Positions 1 to 8,182 of a stretch of 64,000 nucleotides of DNA are shown here, piece after piece; position 1 is the stretch's first letter; each line of letters starts with the position of its first letter. This DNA is from Parvibacter caecicola (GTDB lineage: Bacteria > Actinomycetota > Coriobacteriia > Coriobacteriales > Eggerthellaceae). The notes beneath the pieces are model-generated. The model had not been told where the DNA came from. It worked only from the letters and a program-made list of their open reading frames with translations, and did no database searches. The stretch lies in NCBI RefSeq assembly GCF_003725335.1, contig NZ_QIBY01000006.1, positions 50,980 through 114,979 of the forward strand. Reading direction: 5' to 3'. The position numbers and the translations under genes are program-made.

Positions 1-268
<268 letters not shown>

Positions 269-298
269 GCGACACACGATACTCCCGTGCAAAGGTTT

Positions 299-327
299 TC
301 GTAGGGCCGAGATTCTATCTTGGCCTA
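299..327 (-). repeat. Palindromic repeat family C, copy 1
   Basis: Degenerate copy of the 29-bp hairpin repeat whose core is GGCAGAGAT-AGA-ATCTCTGCC. It lies in the gap between two convergent genes and is paired with an inverted copy 29 bp away. Confidence 0.8.
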
Positions 328-355
328 AAGCCGCAACCGCATGCAGACCGTAAGT

Positions 356-383
356 TAGGCAGAGATAGAACGCTGCCCTACGA
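356..383 (+). repeat. Palindromic repeat family C, copy 2
   Basis: Degenerate copy (28 bp) in opposite orientation to the one at 299-327. The two form a head-to-head pair like a REP/BIME unit. Confidence 0.8.
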
Positions 384-428
384 ATTCGACCGCATGCATA
401 TCCCCGCCACGCGGATAAAGCCAGGGGG

Positions 429-983
429 CTACTTCACCAGCATGGCTTCGGCCACTTGATTGGTCGTCTTTTCACCTTCCAGGAACTTCAGGATGGCAAG
501 GCCGAAGGGAATGGCGGTACCCGGGCCGGTGGCGGTGATGAGGTTGTTGTCCACTTCCACGGGCTTGCCCGGCTGGTACACTCCTTCGGGCCAACCCTCT
601 TCGCAGGTGGGGTAGCACACCGCTTTGCGACCGGTCAGCAAGCCCATGTCCCCCAGCACCGTGGGGCCGGCACAGATGGCGGCGATGGGCTCGTCCGCTT
701 CCATGCGGCGGGCAATCTCGGTTGTGGCGGCCTTGCTTAGGCCAATGTTCTCCACCCCCACCGAACCGCCGGGGATCATCAGCAGGTCGGACGCGGACAG
801 GTCCACCATTGCGATGGGCGCATCTGCCACCAGGGTTATGTTGTGGGCAGCCGCTACCTGCAGGCTGTCTTTCAGCGATACCAGCATCACGTTCACGCCG
901 CCGCGACGCAGGATGTCCACCGGCGCCACCACTTCCAGCGGCTCGCACCCGTCCGCCAGCAAAACCGAAACCGTCCTCGCCAT
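429..983 (-). CDS. DJ-1/PfpI family protein
   Basis: A 184-residue single-domain protein of the DJ-1/PfpI class I glutamine amidotransferase-like superfamily. The sequence shows the early Glu in DGCEPLEVVAPVD, the nucleophile elbow AAICAGPTVL with the conserved Cys, and the PGG turn before it. Members act as glyoxalases/deglycases, chaperones or ThiJ-like enzymes; the exact reaction cannot be told from sequence. The start at 983 is chosen because GGAAGGAAG precedes it at a good distance and the upstream in-frame extension has no family similarity. It stands alone and converges with the SEC-C gene. Confidence 0.85.
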   Translation of the reverse strand: MARTVSVLLADGCEPLEVVAPVDILRRGGVNVMLVSLKDSLQVAAAHNITLVADAPIAMVDLSASDLLMIPGGSVGVENIGLSKAATTEIARRMEADEPIAAICAGPTVLGDMGLLTGRKAVCYPTCEEGWPEGVYQPGKPVEVDNNLITATGPGTAIPFGLAILKFLEGEKTTNQVAEAMLVK

Positions 984-1201
984 TTCGCACTTCCTTCCAC
1001 GAGACCACACTGCCCCAGATTTTATCCCATCCAACGGCGCGGCTACCGCCTTCGTCACCCACCCGTGGGCCCGTCCGATGATTCACCTGCGCCCGCATTC
1101 TGCCACTACACCGCCTCACTGCCGCGGTGCTCGCACCGAAACAGTCCATTGGGCTGTTCCGCCTTCGCAGGGTTCAAGCCCCCGCGGGGTTCCCTGGACA
1201 T

Positions 1202-1230
1202 GAAAAGGGCCTCATTGCTGAGGCCCTTTG
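1202..1230 (-). terminator. Terminator copy after the tRNA-Phe fragment
   Basis: Hairpin AAAGGGCCTCA/TGAGGCCCTTT followed by T residues in the minus direction. It is the duplicated version of the terminator at 1380-1408. Confidence 0.65.
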
Positions 1231-1379
1231 AGTTAGTGGTGGTCGGAGGGGGACTTGGCGCCTTCGCCTGCGGCGAACCCGCTGTGCTGCGCTCCGCTGC
1301 CGCGGTGCTCGTACCGGAACAGTCCACCGGACTGTTCCGCCTTCGCAGGGTTCAAGTCCCTGCGGGATTCTCTGGACAT

Positions 1380-1408
1380 GAAAAGGGCCCCGTTGCTGGG
1401 ACCCTTTG
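1380..1408 (-). terminator. Intrinsic terminator of tRNA-Phe
   Basis: GC-rich inverted repeat (AAAGGGTCCCAGC.../GGGGCCCTTTT on the minus strand) a few bases after the tRNA 3' end, ending in TTTT. Confidence 0.75.
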
Positions 1409-1414
1409 AGTTAG

Positions 1415-1490
1415 TGGTGGTCGGAGGGGGACTTGAACCCTCGGCACGCGGATTTTCAGTCCGCTGCTCTACCAACTGAGCTACCCGACC
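1415..1490 (-). tRNA. tRNA-Phe (GAA)
   Basis: A 76-nt cloverleaf read on the minus strand. Acceptor GGTCGGG pairs with TCCGACC, anticodon loop is CTGAAAA giving GAA, the T-arm GGGTTCAAGTCCC is present, and CCA is encoded. Its 3' end is duplicated downstream (1237-1256). Confidence 0.97.
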
Positions 1491-1877
1491 GGATGCGTTT
1501 AACGCAGGGATATATTCTAGGGAAGCCGCCGCCTCTTGGCAAGGGGATATTTTGGTCAATTACCTTCCCGACGGGCCGACGGCGGTCTGCAGAACGGCCC
1601 TGAATGCTAAGATAGGCCTATTACTCGCCGAAGGCAGCCGTCCGTTTTGAGCAGCGGAGTCAGACGCGTCGGCTGCCCGGGAAATGGCTACGATGCGAAG
1701 CTGCATGCGGGACTGGCATGAGCTGGGCGCGAGCTTGGCGCGGGGCCGAAGCAAGCCCGACGTTGCCGCCTTCGCACCGGAGCAGCAGAAAGAAGGCGGC
1801 AACAAAACTCGGCGCCGGCCACCAAGAAGAAAGCCACCGAGGCATTGAGCTCGGTGCACCGAAAGAAAGGATCGGGA
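1491..1877. other. Gene-free stretch upstream of purE
   Basis: About 390 bp between tRNA-Phe and purE. I see no convincing gene; open frames here are short and without family character. The purE ribosome binding site AAAGGATCGGGA is at its right end. Confidence 0.5.
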
Positions 1878-2342
1878 ATGGACGAGGCAAAACCCCTGGT
1901 GGGAATCATTATGGGATCGACTTCCGATATGCCGGCCATGGAGCCGTGCATGAAGCAGCTGGACGAGTTCGGCATCCCCTATGAGGTGAAAGTGGCCAGC
2001 GCCCACCGCAAGCCAGCCGAGGTACACATCTGGGCCGAAACCGCCCACGAGCGCGGCATGAAGGTGATTGTGGCCGCCGCCGGCAAAGCGGCGCATCTGG
2101 GCGGCGTGGTGGCTGCTTACACCCCGCTGCCGGTAATCGGCGTGCCCATGAAAACCAGCGACCTGGGCGGCATGGACTCGCTGCTGTCCATGGTGCAAAT
2201 GCCCTCCGGCGTGCCAGTGGCCTGCGTGGCCATCAACGGCGCGAAGAATGCAGCCATCGAAGCTGCCCAGATCATCGGCACCTCCGACCCCGAAGTGCTG
2301 CAGAAAATCATCGACTTCAAGCAGGCCATGGCCGAGGCGTAA
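1878..2342 (+). CDS. purE: N5-carboxyaminoimidazole ribonucleotide mutase (PurE)
   Basis: A 154-residue class I PurE, which converts N5-CAIR to CAIR in de novo purine synthesis. The substrate-binding signatures VGIIMGSTSD near the N-terminus, SAHRKP around residue 45 and the Gly/Ala-rich AAAGKAAHLGGVVA loop are all present, and the length matches the family. The ATG at 1878 is preceded by AAAGGA; a TTG at 1845 would add 11 atypical residues. No purK is adjacent, but purD and purA lie 6-8 kb away on the other strand. Confidence 0.95.
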   Translation: MDEAKPLVGIIMGSTSDMPAMEPCMKQLDEFGIPYEVKVASAHRKPAEVHIWAETAHERGMKVIVAAAGKAAHLGGVVAAYTPLPVIGVPMKTSDLGGMDSLLSMVQMPSGVPVACVAINGAKNAAIEAAQIIGTSDPEVLQKIIDFKQAMAEA

Positions 2343-2434
2343 GGAGTCAAACGGGCTAAAGACGGCAATGCGGCCAGCCTGGCAGACCGGCGCCGTCGCT
2401 TGTTGCAAGGCGAAGGCAAAGTGGAGCTGGCGCT

Positions 2435-2463
2435 TAGGCAGAGATAGAATCTCTGCCCTACGA
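2435..2463 (+). repeat. Palindromic repeat family C, copy 3
   Basis: Near-consensus 29-bp copy (TAGGCAGAGAT-AGA-ATCTCTGCCCTACGA) in the purE-iorA gap. Confidence 0.9.
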
Positions 2464-2611
2464 TAAGGGCAAGGGACCGCCATGCGGACACACAGGAGCG
2501 CACCCAGCGAAGCGGAGGAAAACCCGCCAATGCGGAAGCACGGAGGCGCCAAGAAACGGGCAGGCTTTTGCCTGGTGAAAGAACTGGCAAAAGCCAACGT
2601 GAAGGACAGCT

Positions 2612-4969
2612 ATGACAATAAAACTGCTGATGGGAAACGAGGCGTTTGCGTGGGCCGCGCTTGAGGCGGGCGTGAACGTAGTGGCCGGCTATCCGGGCAC
2701 CCCCTCCTCGGAGCTGGTGGAAACCGTGGCGCGGCTGCACGCCGAAGGAACGGCGCGCGGCGTACACGTGGAATGGTCCACCAACGAGAAGGCGGCCCTG
2801 GAAGTAGCTGCCGCGGCCTCGTACTGCGGGGCCCGAGCGCTGTTCACCTGCAAACAGGTGGGCTTGAATGTGGCCAGTGATGCTCTCATGAGCCTGAACT
2901 ACGTGGGTACCGGCGGCGGCCTCGTGCTGTTCGTGGCCGACGACCCCGGCCCCATTTCCTCCCAAACCGAGCAGGACACCCGTCGCTTCGCCGCCTTCGC
3001 CAAAGTGCCGGTGCTCGATCCCTCCACCCCCGAAGAGGGCTACGCCATGATGCGGCAAGCCTTCGAGCTGTCGGAGCGCTACGGCACGCCAGTCATCGTG
3101 CGCCCCACCACCCGCATCTGCCACGCCTCCACCTTTTTCGAGCTGCCGGAATTCACCGACGCGCGCCCCATCCCTGAACAGGGTTTCCAGAAGGACCCGA
3201 AGTGGATCATCTTCCCCAAGCGCGCCTTCGAAGGCCATGGCGAAGTGAACCGCCGGCTTGCGCGGATTGCCTGGGACTATGCTTTCACGCCAGAATTTGC
3301 GCAGTTCAACCATGTGGTCGAGGAGCCGGGAAGCCAGCAGCTCGCGGCGGGCAGCGATGCAAACGCCACATGGGTCGAAGCCGCTGCGCAGAGCGGGCAC
3401 GGGCATGGCGGGACCGCCATGCCCAGGGGGAAAGTGGCGACCTCAGGCGAAAGCGACGTGCTGGCCGCCGCGGACAGTAACGAAGGGGCTGCCGCCCGGG
3501 TGGGCATTGTGGCTGGCGGAGTTTCCGCCCAGTACGCTCGCGAAGCGCTGGCACTGCTGCAGCAATGGGCGGCCGAAGCGGGCGCGGCGCTGCCCCCCTA
3601 CCGCTTCCTGGCGGTGGGCACCCCCTACCCCTTCCCTGCGGAAACCGGAGCGCGTTTTGCCGAGGGCCTCACCGACGTGTTGGTGCTAGAAGAGCTGGAC
3701 AGCGTGCTTGAGGAAGAGCTGCTGAAGCTGGCGGGGCAACGGCACCTGCCGCTGCGGGTTTCTGGCAAGCTGACTGGCGAAGCCCCCGACCGTGGCGAGA
3801 ACTCCACCGAAGTGCTGGCCCAGCGCATCGCCCGCTTCTTCGACCGCACCGCCGCCGCAGATACCGCGCCGAGTGAAGGCGGACGGGCGACCGCAACTGA
3901 AGCCTCGGCCATGGCAGGCGGGACCGAGGACCAGGGCGCATCATGCGCCGCCAAGGACGGCGCCGGCAACGCCCCTGCCCCATCCGGCCTCAGCGCGCTG
4001 ACGGAGCGCAACTTGGCCGCCAGCGCCAGCGCCCCCTACGAGGGGCCGCTGCCGGTGCGACCGCCGGTGCTGTGCGCCGGGTGCCCCCACCGCGGCAGTT
4101 TCTTCGCCATAAAAAAGGCGCTGGGCAAAACGCCGGCGGTGTTCTGCGGCGACATTGGCTGCTACACCCTGGGCAACGCAAAGCCGCTGGACGCGGTGGA
4201 CACCTGCCTGTGCATGGGGGCCGGCATCACCATGGCGCAGGGTTTCGCGGTGGCGCAGCCGGGCATCAAGGCGGTGGCGTTCGTGGGCGATTCCACGTTT
4301 TTCGCCAGCGGCATGACCGGCATTGCCAACGCCGCCTACAACGGCCACGACATCACCATCGCCGTGCTGGACAACGCCACCACCGCCATGACCGGCAGCC
4401 AGCCGCATCCAGGCACCGGCGTCACCCTTATGGGGCAGCGGCGGAAACCCCTGGTCATCGAAGAGGTGCTGCGGGCGCTGGGGGTGGAATGCATCACATT
4501 CGCCAACCCGCACAATCTGGAAGAATCCACTGAGGCGGCGCGGCAGGCCATCGGGTTCAGCGGGCCCTCCGCCATCATCTTCCGTGCCCCCTGCATTCAG
4601 CTGAAGCGGCCGGAGGCGCCGGTGGCCATCAACGGCGATGCCTGCACCGGTTGCAAAAAATGCATCCGCGACATCGGATGCCCCGCCATTGGGTTCAACC
4701 CGGCGGCCGAGGGCCTGCGCTCGCAGCATCGGGGGCAGGCATTTGTGGACACAGGACTGTGCGATGGCTGCGGCCTGTGCGTGCAGGTATGCCCCTTCGA
4801 CTCCATTCAAGGGAAGGTGGCCGAGCCTTTGGGGGCGGCCTTGCATGCGGCGCTTGGCGTGCCCATTGCCCCGACGGCTATTCCGTCGGACGGCCCCACT
4901 GGCTCCTTCCCACCTGTTATCTTCGAGGGCGAAACCCCCGCCGAAGCCGAGGAGGACATCGATGATTAA
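2612..4969 (+). CDS. iorA: Indolepyruvate ferredoxin oxidoreductase, alpha subunit (IorA)
   Basis: A 785-residue alpha subunit of indolepyruvate:ferredoxin oxidoreductase, which oxidatively decarboxylates aryl pyruvates from aromatic amino acids to aryl-acetyl-CoA and reduces ferredoxin. The N-terminal pyrimidine-binding domain (GYPGTPSSELVE), the TPP-binding domain (VGDSTFFASG, DNATTAMTG) and a C-terminal ferredoxin domain with CTGCKKC near residue 677 and CDGCGLCVQVCP near 716 are all visible. It is longer than the usual roughly 600 residues because of two Ala/Gly-rich inserts (about residues 235-290 and 412-470). ATG 2612 follows AAGGA. Its stop overlaps the iorB start by 8 bp. Confidence 0.95.
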   Translation: MTIKLLMGNEAFAWAALEAGVNVVAGYPGTPSSELVETVARLHAEGTARGVHVEWSTNEKAALEVAAAASYCGARALFTCKQVGLNVASDALMSLNYVGTGGGLVLFVADDPGPISSQTEQDTRRFAAFAKVPVLDPSTPEEGYAMMRQAFELSERYGTPVIVRPTTRICHASTFFELPEFTDARPIPEQGFQKDPKWIIFPKRAFEGHGEVNRRLARIAWDYAFTPEFAQFNHVVEEPGSQQLAAGSDANATWVEAAAQSGHGHGGTAMPRGKVATSGESDVLAAADSNEGAAARVGIVAGGVSAQYAREALALLQQWAAEAGAALPPYRFLAVGTPYPFPAETGARFAEGLTDVLVLEELDSVLEEELLKLAGQRHLPLRVSGKLTGEAPDRGENSTEVLAQRIARFFDRTAAADTAPSEGGRATATEASAMAGGTEDQGASCAAKDGAGNAPAPSGLSALTERNLAASASAPYEGPLPVRPPVLCAGCPHRGSFFAIKKALGKTPAVFCGDIGCYTLGNAKPLDAVDTCLCMGAGITMAQGFAVAQPGIKAVAFVGDSTFFASGMTGIANAAYNGHDITIAVLDNATTAMTGSQPHPGTGVTLMGQRRKPLVIEEVLRALGVECITFANPHNLEESTEAARQAIGFSGPSAIIFRAPCIQLKRPEAPVAINGDACTGCKKCIRDIGCPAIGFNPAAEGLRSQHRGQAFVDTGLCDGCGLCVQVCPFDSIQGKVAEPLGAALHAALGVPIAPTAIPSDGPTGSFPPVIFEGETPAEAEEDIDD

Positions 4970-5561
4970 CCTACTGCTTGCAGGCGTGGGCGGCCAAGGC
5001 ACCGTGCTGGCCGCAAAGGTTCTGGCGAAGGCGGCCCAGGCGAAGGGCTGGCAGGTACGCACCGCTGAAACCATCGGCATGGCGCAGCGGGGCGGCAGCG
5101 TCACCTCCCATGTGCGCATGGGCTCGTGCGGCGAAGAGGTGCTGGCGCCACTGGTAACCAAGGGCACCGCCGATGTGGTGATTGCCTTCGAGCCGGGCGA
5201 AGCCGCTCGGGCCCTGCCGTTTTTGGCGCCGGAAGGGGTGCTGGTGAGCGCCACAAGCGCCATCCAGCCGGTAACGGCAGCGTTGGCCGGAACCCCTTAC
5301 AGCGGCAGCGCGGTAGTAGAACAGCTGGGGCGCAGCCTGGAGGGCAGCGGCGTGTTGTTCGTGCCGGTGGACGACCAGGCACTGGTGCAGGCGGCCGGCA
5401 ATCGTAAGGCGCTGAATATGATGCTACTGGCGGTAGCGGTGGCGCAAAACCGCATTCCCATCAGCCTGGATGAGCTGAAAGCCGCCGTGGAAGCCTGCGT
5501 GAAACCGCAGTTCGTGGCCATGAACCTCACAGCCATCGACCTAGCCGCCGCCAGCTGCTAG
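4962..5561 (+). CDS. iorB: Indolepyruvate ferredoxin oxidoreductase, beta subunit (IorB)
   Basis: A 199-residue beta (gamma-domain type) subunit that pairs with IorA. The fold signature LLAGVGGQGTVLAAKVLA at the N-terminus and AETIGMAQRGGSVTSHVRMG around residues 37-55 are typical of the 2-oxoacid:ferredoxin oxidoreductase gamma domain. The ATG lies inside the iorA stop region and is preceded by GGAGG, so the two are probably translationally coupled and form a two-gene operon. Confidence 0.94.
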   Translation: MINLLLAGVGGQGTVLAAKVLAKAAQAKGWQVRTAETIGMAQRGGSVTSHVRMGSCGEEVLAPLVTKGTADVVIAFEPGEAARALPFLAPEGVLVSATSAIQPVTAALAGTPYSGSAVVEQLGRSLEGSGVLFVPVDDQALVQAAGNRKALNMMLLAVAVAQNRIPISLDELKAAVEACVKPQFVAMNLTAIDLAAASC

Positions 5562-5676
5562 CCCAGGGCGTGTCAGGGGGACGTTTGCCGAAAGAGAACT
5601 CTCAAGCACGCCTAAATTTGCAAAATCGCCTAAAAATACAGAAACGCAGGTCATCAAAGAAGTATGCGTAATGGGA

Positions 5677-5705
5677 TGAGACATTAGGGCTGTCCCTTTG
5701 TCTCA
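5677..5705 (-). repeat. Palindromic repeat family D, copy 1
   Basis: A 29-bp hairpin with arms TGAGACA/TGTCTCA around AGGG...CCCT, in the gap between the convergent iorB and prepilin peptidase genes. Confidence 0.85.
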
Positions 5706-5707
5706 TT

Positions 5708-6253
5708 CTAGAGGTTTGCGGCAAGAAGGAAGGCCATGGATATCCAGGCGCCGGTGGCCAGAGCGGGGGCGAATGCGGCGCTGTGGCTGAGAATCACCTC
5801 GTAGGGCTTGCCGGTGAGGGGCACTTTTTGCTTCGCCATGCCCACTATGGCGAACACGACGCAGGCCACCGCCAGCGCGGCCAAGCCGCCAGCTATCCCT
5901 AGGAACAGCCCCATGGCCGCCAGCAGCTTGATGTCGCCGCCGCCCATGGCCGCCTTTTTGGTGAAGGCCTCCCAGATGGTGGTGAACACCAGCAGTCCGC
6001 CGCCCAAGATAATGGCCCCTAGCACGCCCTCAGCCAGTGACACATTGGTGAGCGGGGCCGCTTCCACTACCGCAAGTAGGAAATCGAAGCCGCCCACTGC
6101 AGCCTCCGCCCCCAGGGCGATGCGCCACAGCGCCCACAGCCCCACCAGCAGAAGCACCGAGCGATTGGCTATCTGCAGCGTGCGCACATCGCTTACGGCG
6201 ATGGCCACCATTACGCACCCGAAGGCGATATATGCCACAACCGTTGTGAACAT
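5708..6253 (-). CDS. A24-family prepilin peptidase (short, CpaA/TadV type)
   Basis: A 181-residue multi-pass membrane protein. Two conserved aspartates define the A24 aspartic peptidase family: SDVRTLQIANR near residue 22 and the GxGD site AMGGGDIKLLA near residue 109. The N-terminal methyltransferase/zinc domain of full PilD enzymes is absent, as in CpaA/TadV proteins that process Flp pilins. About six hydrophobic segments are visible. ATG 6253 follows AAGGA. No pilin or secretion genes are adjacent, so the substrate is unknown. Confidence 0.85.
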   Translation of the reverse strand: MFTTVVAYIAFGCVMVAIAVSDVRTLQIANRSVLLLVGLWALWRIALGAEAAVGGFDFLLAVVEAAPLTNVSLAEGVLGAIILGGGLLVFTTIWEAFTKKAAMGGGDIKLLAAMGLFLGIAGGLAALAVACVVFAIVGMAKQKVPLTGKPYEVILSHSAAFAPALATGAWISMAFLLAANL

Positions 6254-6583
6254 GCTGTCCTTAAAGGCGCCGTCAACGCCAACGAGGTGTCCGAAAAAGA
6301 TGCCCGACCCGCACCTTTACCAACATGATACCCAACGCGCACGAATAATCCGCAAAGGTTGCCCATCAGTTGCTTGGGGCAGGGCTGTCAGCCCCATTGG
6401 TCGCGATCCAGCCCACTGCCCCAGCGAAGTAGCCGAGGGTTTTTGTGGTGTGCCAGATTGCCGCGAAGCGGTGCCCAAGCGTACTTTGGTACGCGCCGCA
6501 GCGCCGATGAACGGCAAGATGGGACGCCACAGAAAGCCTCGGCGGGCGAGCGGTTCCGCTGTTCGCCAGAACAGCGGAACAAG
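6254..6583. repeat. Gene-free stretch with large imperfect palindromes
   Basis: No gene is visible. It contains a long imperfect inverted repeat spanning 6432-6543 (outer arms GCCGAGG.../...CCTCGGC, with an inner GCGTACTTTGGTACGC hairpin) and a separate perfect hairpin GTTCCGCTGTTC/GAACAGCGGAAC at 6553-6580. The second lies just past the stop codon of the radical SAM gene but has no T-tract. Confidence 0.6.
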
Positions 6584-8047
6584 TTACCCGAACAGCAATT
6601 CCCGTTCTTCGCCGGTTAGGGCGGCGCGGGCTTGGTCGCGCAGATTGTTCACGCCGATGAAGAATTGGCGCATCATCACCACCATCAGGTAGCGGCCCTT
6701 GGCGGTGAGCGTCAGCTCGTACTCGTTGTCGGTGGCGAAGGCTCCGCAGGCGCGCATGAAGGTCATCTCCGCCGGCAGCCCGCGGTCGATGGACACGCCG
6801 AAGTCGCGCTCGAAGGCCTTTTTGTCCAACCGCAGCCCAAACAGCTGCATCATGAACCGGTAGCGCATGCGCTCCCGCAGGTTGAAAGTAGTTTTGCCCA
6901 TCATCGACATGCGGCCGCTCTCTATGGCGGCGTTGTAGTCCTTCACCGAGAAGGTGTTCACGAACAGCGAGCTGCCCAAATAAGTGATGCCGCCCGAGCC
7001 GATGGCGGGGTACTCCTCGTAATCCACTACATACTCGTCGATCATCGGTTGGCTGGCCACCGGCGCCTCGGCCACGGGGGCATCGGTCTCCACCAGCGTC
7101 ACCATCTCAGGCGCGCTGCCCGGCTGCAGCTTCACGTACTCGCGCCGCTGCTCGGCCGGCCGCGTTTGCACGTCGCGGGCCAGCACCGGGCGGCGATTGA
7201 AGGTCCAGGCGCTGCCGAAGTTGAACAGGCCCTTCTCCCCTTGCTCTCCCTCAGGACCGGTGTACACGCCCGGCACCTCGTCGGTGAGCAGCGAGGTGAT
7301 AATCTCGTAGAAGCGCCCCTCGCGCTCGTAGTCCACCTTGCCCACGGTGCGCGCCAGCGACCGCTCCACCGACGGCGAAGCCATCAGCGGGTAGAAGGTG
7401 GTTTGGCTGGCGCCCGACTCAATCACCATCTCGATGTCGTGCACCAGCGTGTCTTCCGTCTGCGCCGGGAAGTTGAAAATCATGTCGGCGTTCATGGACA
7501 CGAAATAGGGGCTGGCCTCGGCAATGCGCTCCAGAATTTCTTGGCCGCAGCCGTACTTGTCGTAACGGTCCATCTGCTTCAGCAGGTTGTCGTCGAAGCT
7601 CTGCACCCCCACGGACAACCGCTGCACGCGGCCTTTCAGCTTCTCCAGATAGCTGGGAATCAGGTGGTTGGGGTTGGTTTCGCTGGACACCTCTTTGATG
7701 GAGAAGGTGTCGCGGGCCAGGTCGATAGTTTCGCACAGCTCGTCCAGCATGATGGTGGGGGTACCACCGCCGATGTACACGCTGTCGAAGTCGTAGCCCA
7801 GTTCCTTTAGCATCATCATCTCTTTGCGCATGTTGGCGAAGTAGGGCCGGGCGCGATCCTCGCTGAAGGGGAAGCGGTTGAAGGAGCAATAGGGGCACAG
7901 GCGCTCGCAGAAGGGAACGTGCATGTACAGCATGTAGGGCTGGCCCGGCTTCGGTGCGGGCATGCGCGCGTCGGTGCAGGAGTCCAGCTTCAGGTACTGC
8001 TTGGTGGTTTCGCGCACCACCGTTGAAAGCAAACGCTCACTGAGCAT
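6584..8047 (-). CDS. HemW-like radical SAM protein (coproporphyrinogen oxidase family)
   Basis: A 487-residue radical SAM protein. The cluster motif CERLCPYCSFNRFPF around residues 49-63 and YIGGGTPTIM near 95 follow the oxygen-independent coproporphyrinogen oxidase/HemW/HutW pattern. It exceeds HemW (about 380 residues) through an insert with charged and Val/Ala-rich sequence around residues 285-345. HemW proteins are heme chaperones, and HutW/ChuW relatives degrade heme; sequence alone does not decide between these. Start 8047 has AAAGGAAC upstream, whereas the in-frame ATG at 8071 has none. Confidence 0.75.
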   Translation of the reverse strand: MLSERLLSTVVRETTKQYLKLDSCTDARMPAPKPGQPYMLYMHVPFCERLCPYCSFNRFPFSEDRARPYFANMRKEMMMLKELGYDFDSVYIGGGTPTIMLDELCETIDLARDTFSIKEVSSETNPNHLIPSYLEKLKGRVQRLSVGVQSFDDNLLKQMDRYDKYGCGQEILERIAEASPYFVSMNADMIFNFPAQTEDTLVHDIEMVIESGASQTTFYPLMASPSVERSLARTVGKVDYEREGRFYEIITSLLTDEVPGVYTGPEGEQGEKGLFNFGSAWTFNRRPVLARDVQTRPAEQRREYVKLQPGSAPEMVTLVETDAPVAEAPVASQPMIDEYVVDYEEYPAIGSGGITYLGSSLFVNTFSVKDYNAAIESGRMSMMGKTTFNLRERMRYRFMMQLFGLRLDKKAFERDFGVSIDRGLPAEMTFMRACGAFATDNEYELTLTAKGRYLMVVMMRQFFIGVNNLRDQARAALTGEERELLFG

Positions 8048-8118
8048 GTTTCGTTCCTTTCGTTCAGCCATGCGGCCAAGATTTTCTCTCGACCTGGCCG
8101 ATAAACCCATCCGGTCAT

Positions 8119-8147
8119 TCGGCAGAGACAGAATCTCTGCCCTACGA
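8119..8147 (+). repeat. Palindromic repeat family C, copy 4
   Basis: A 29-bp copy with one loop change (AGACAGAATCT), in the short gap between the radical SAM gene and purD. Confidence 0.85.
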
Positions 8148-8182
8148 AAACATGGGACCGCCCCCGTCCCCTGTCACAGCTT

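Larger units (their letters stand above)
1121..1434. repeat. Tandem duplication carrying a tRNA-Phe 3' end and terminator
   Basis: Two similar units of about 136 bp lie at 1121-1256 and 1299-1434. Each has a GGAACAGTCC-type hairpin, a T-arm-like stretch (GGGTTCAAG...CCC), the tRNA terminator hairpin and the last 20 nt of tRNA-Phe. Only the second unit continues into the full tRNA. The first therefore ends in an isolated tRNA 3' fragment at 1237-1256. Confidence 0.85.

Noticed and set aside
3941..5263. 440-codon antisense frame opposite iorA and iorB
   Set aside because: It overlaps two coupled, well-recognised genes and shows no recognisable domain.
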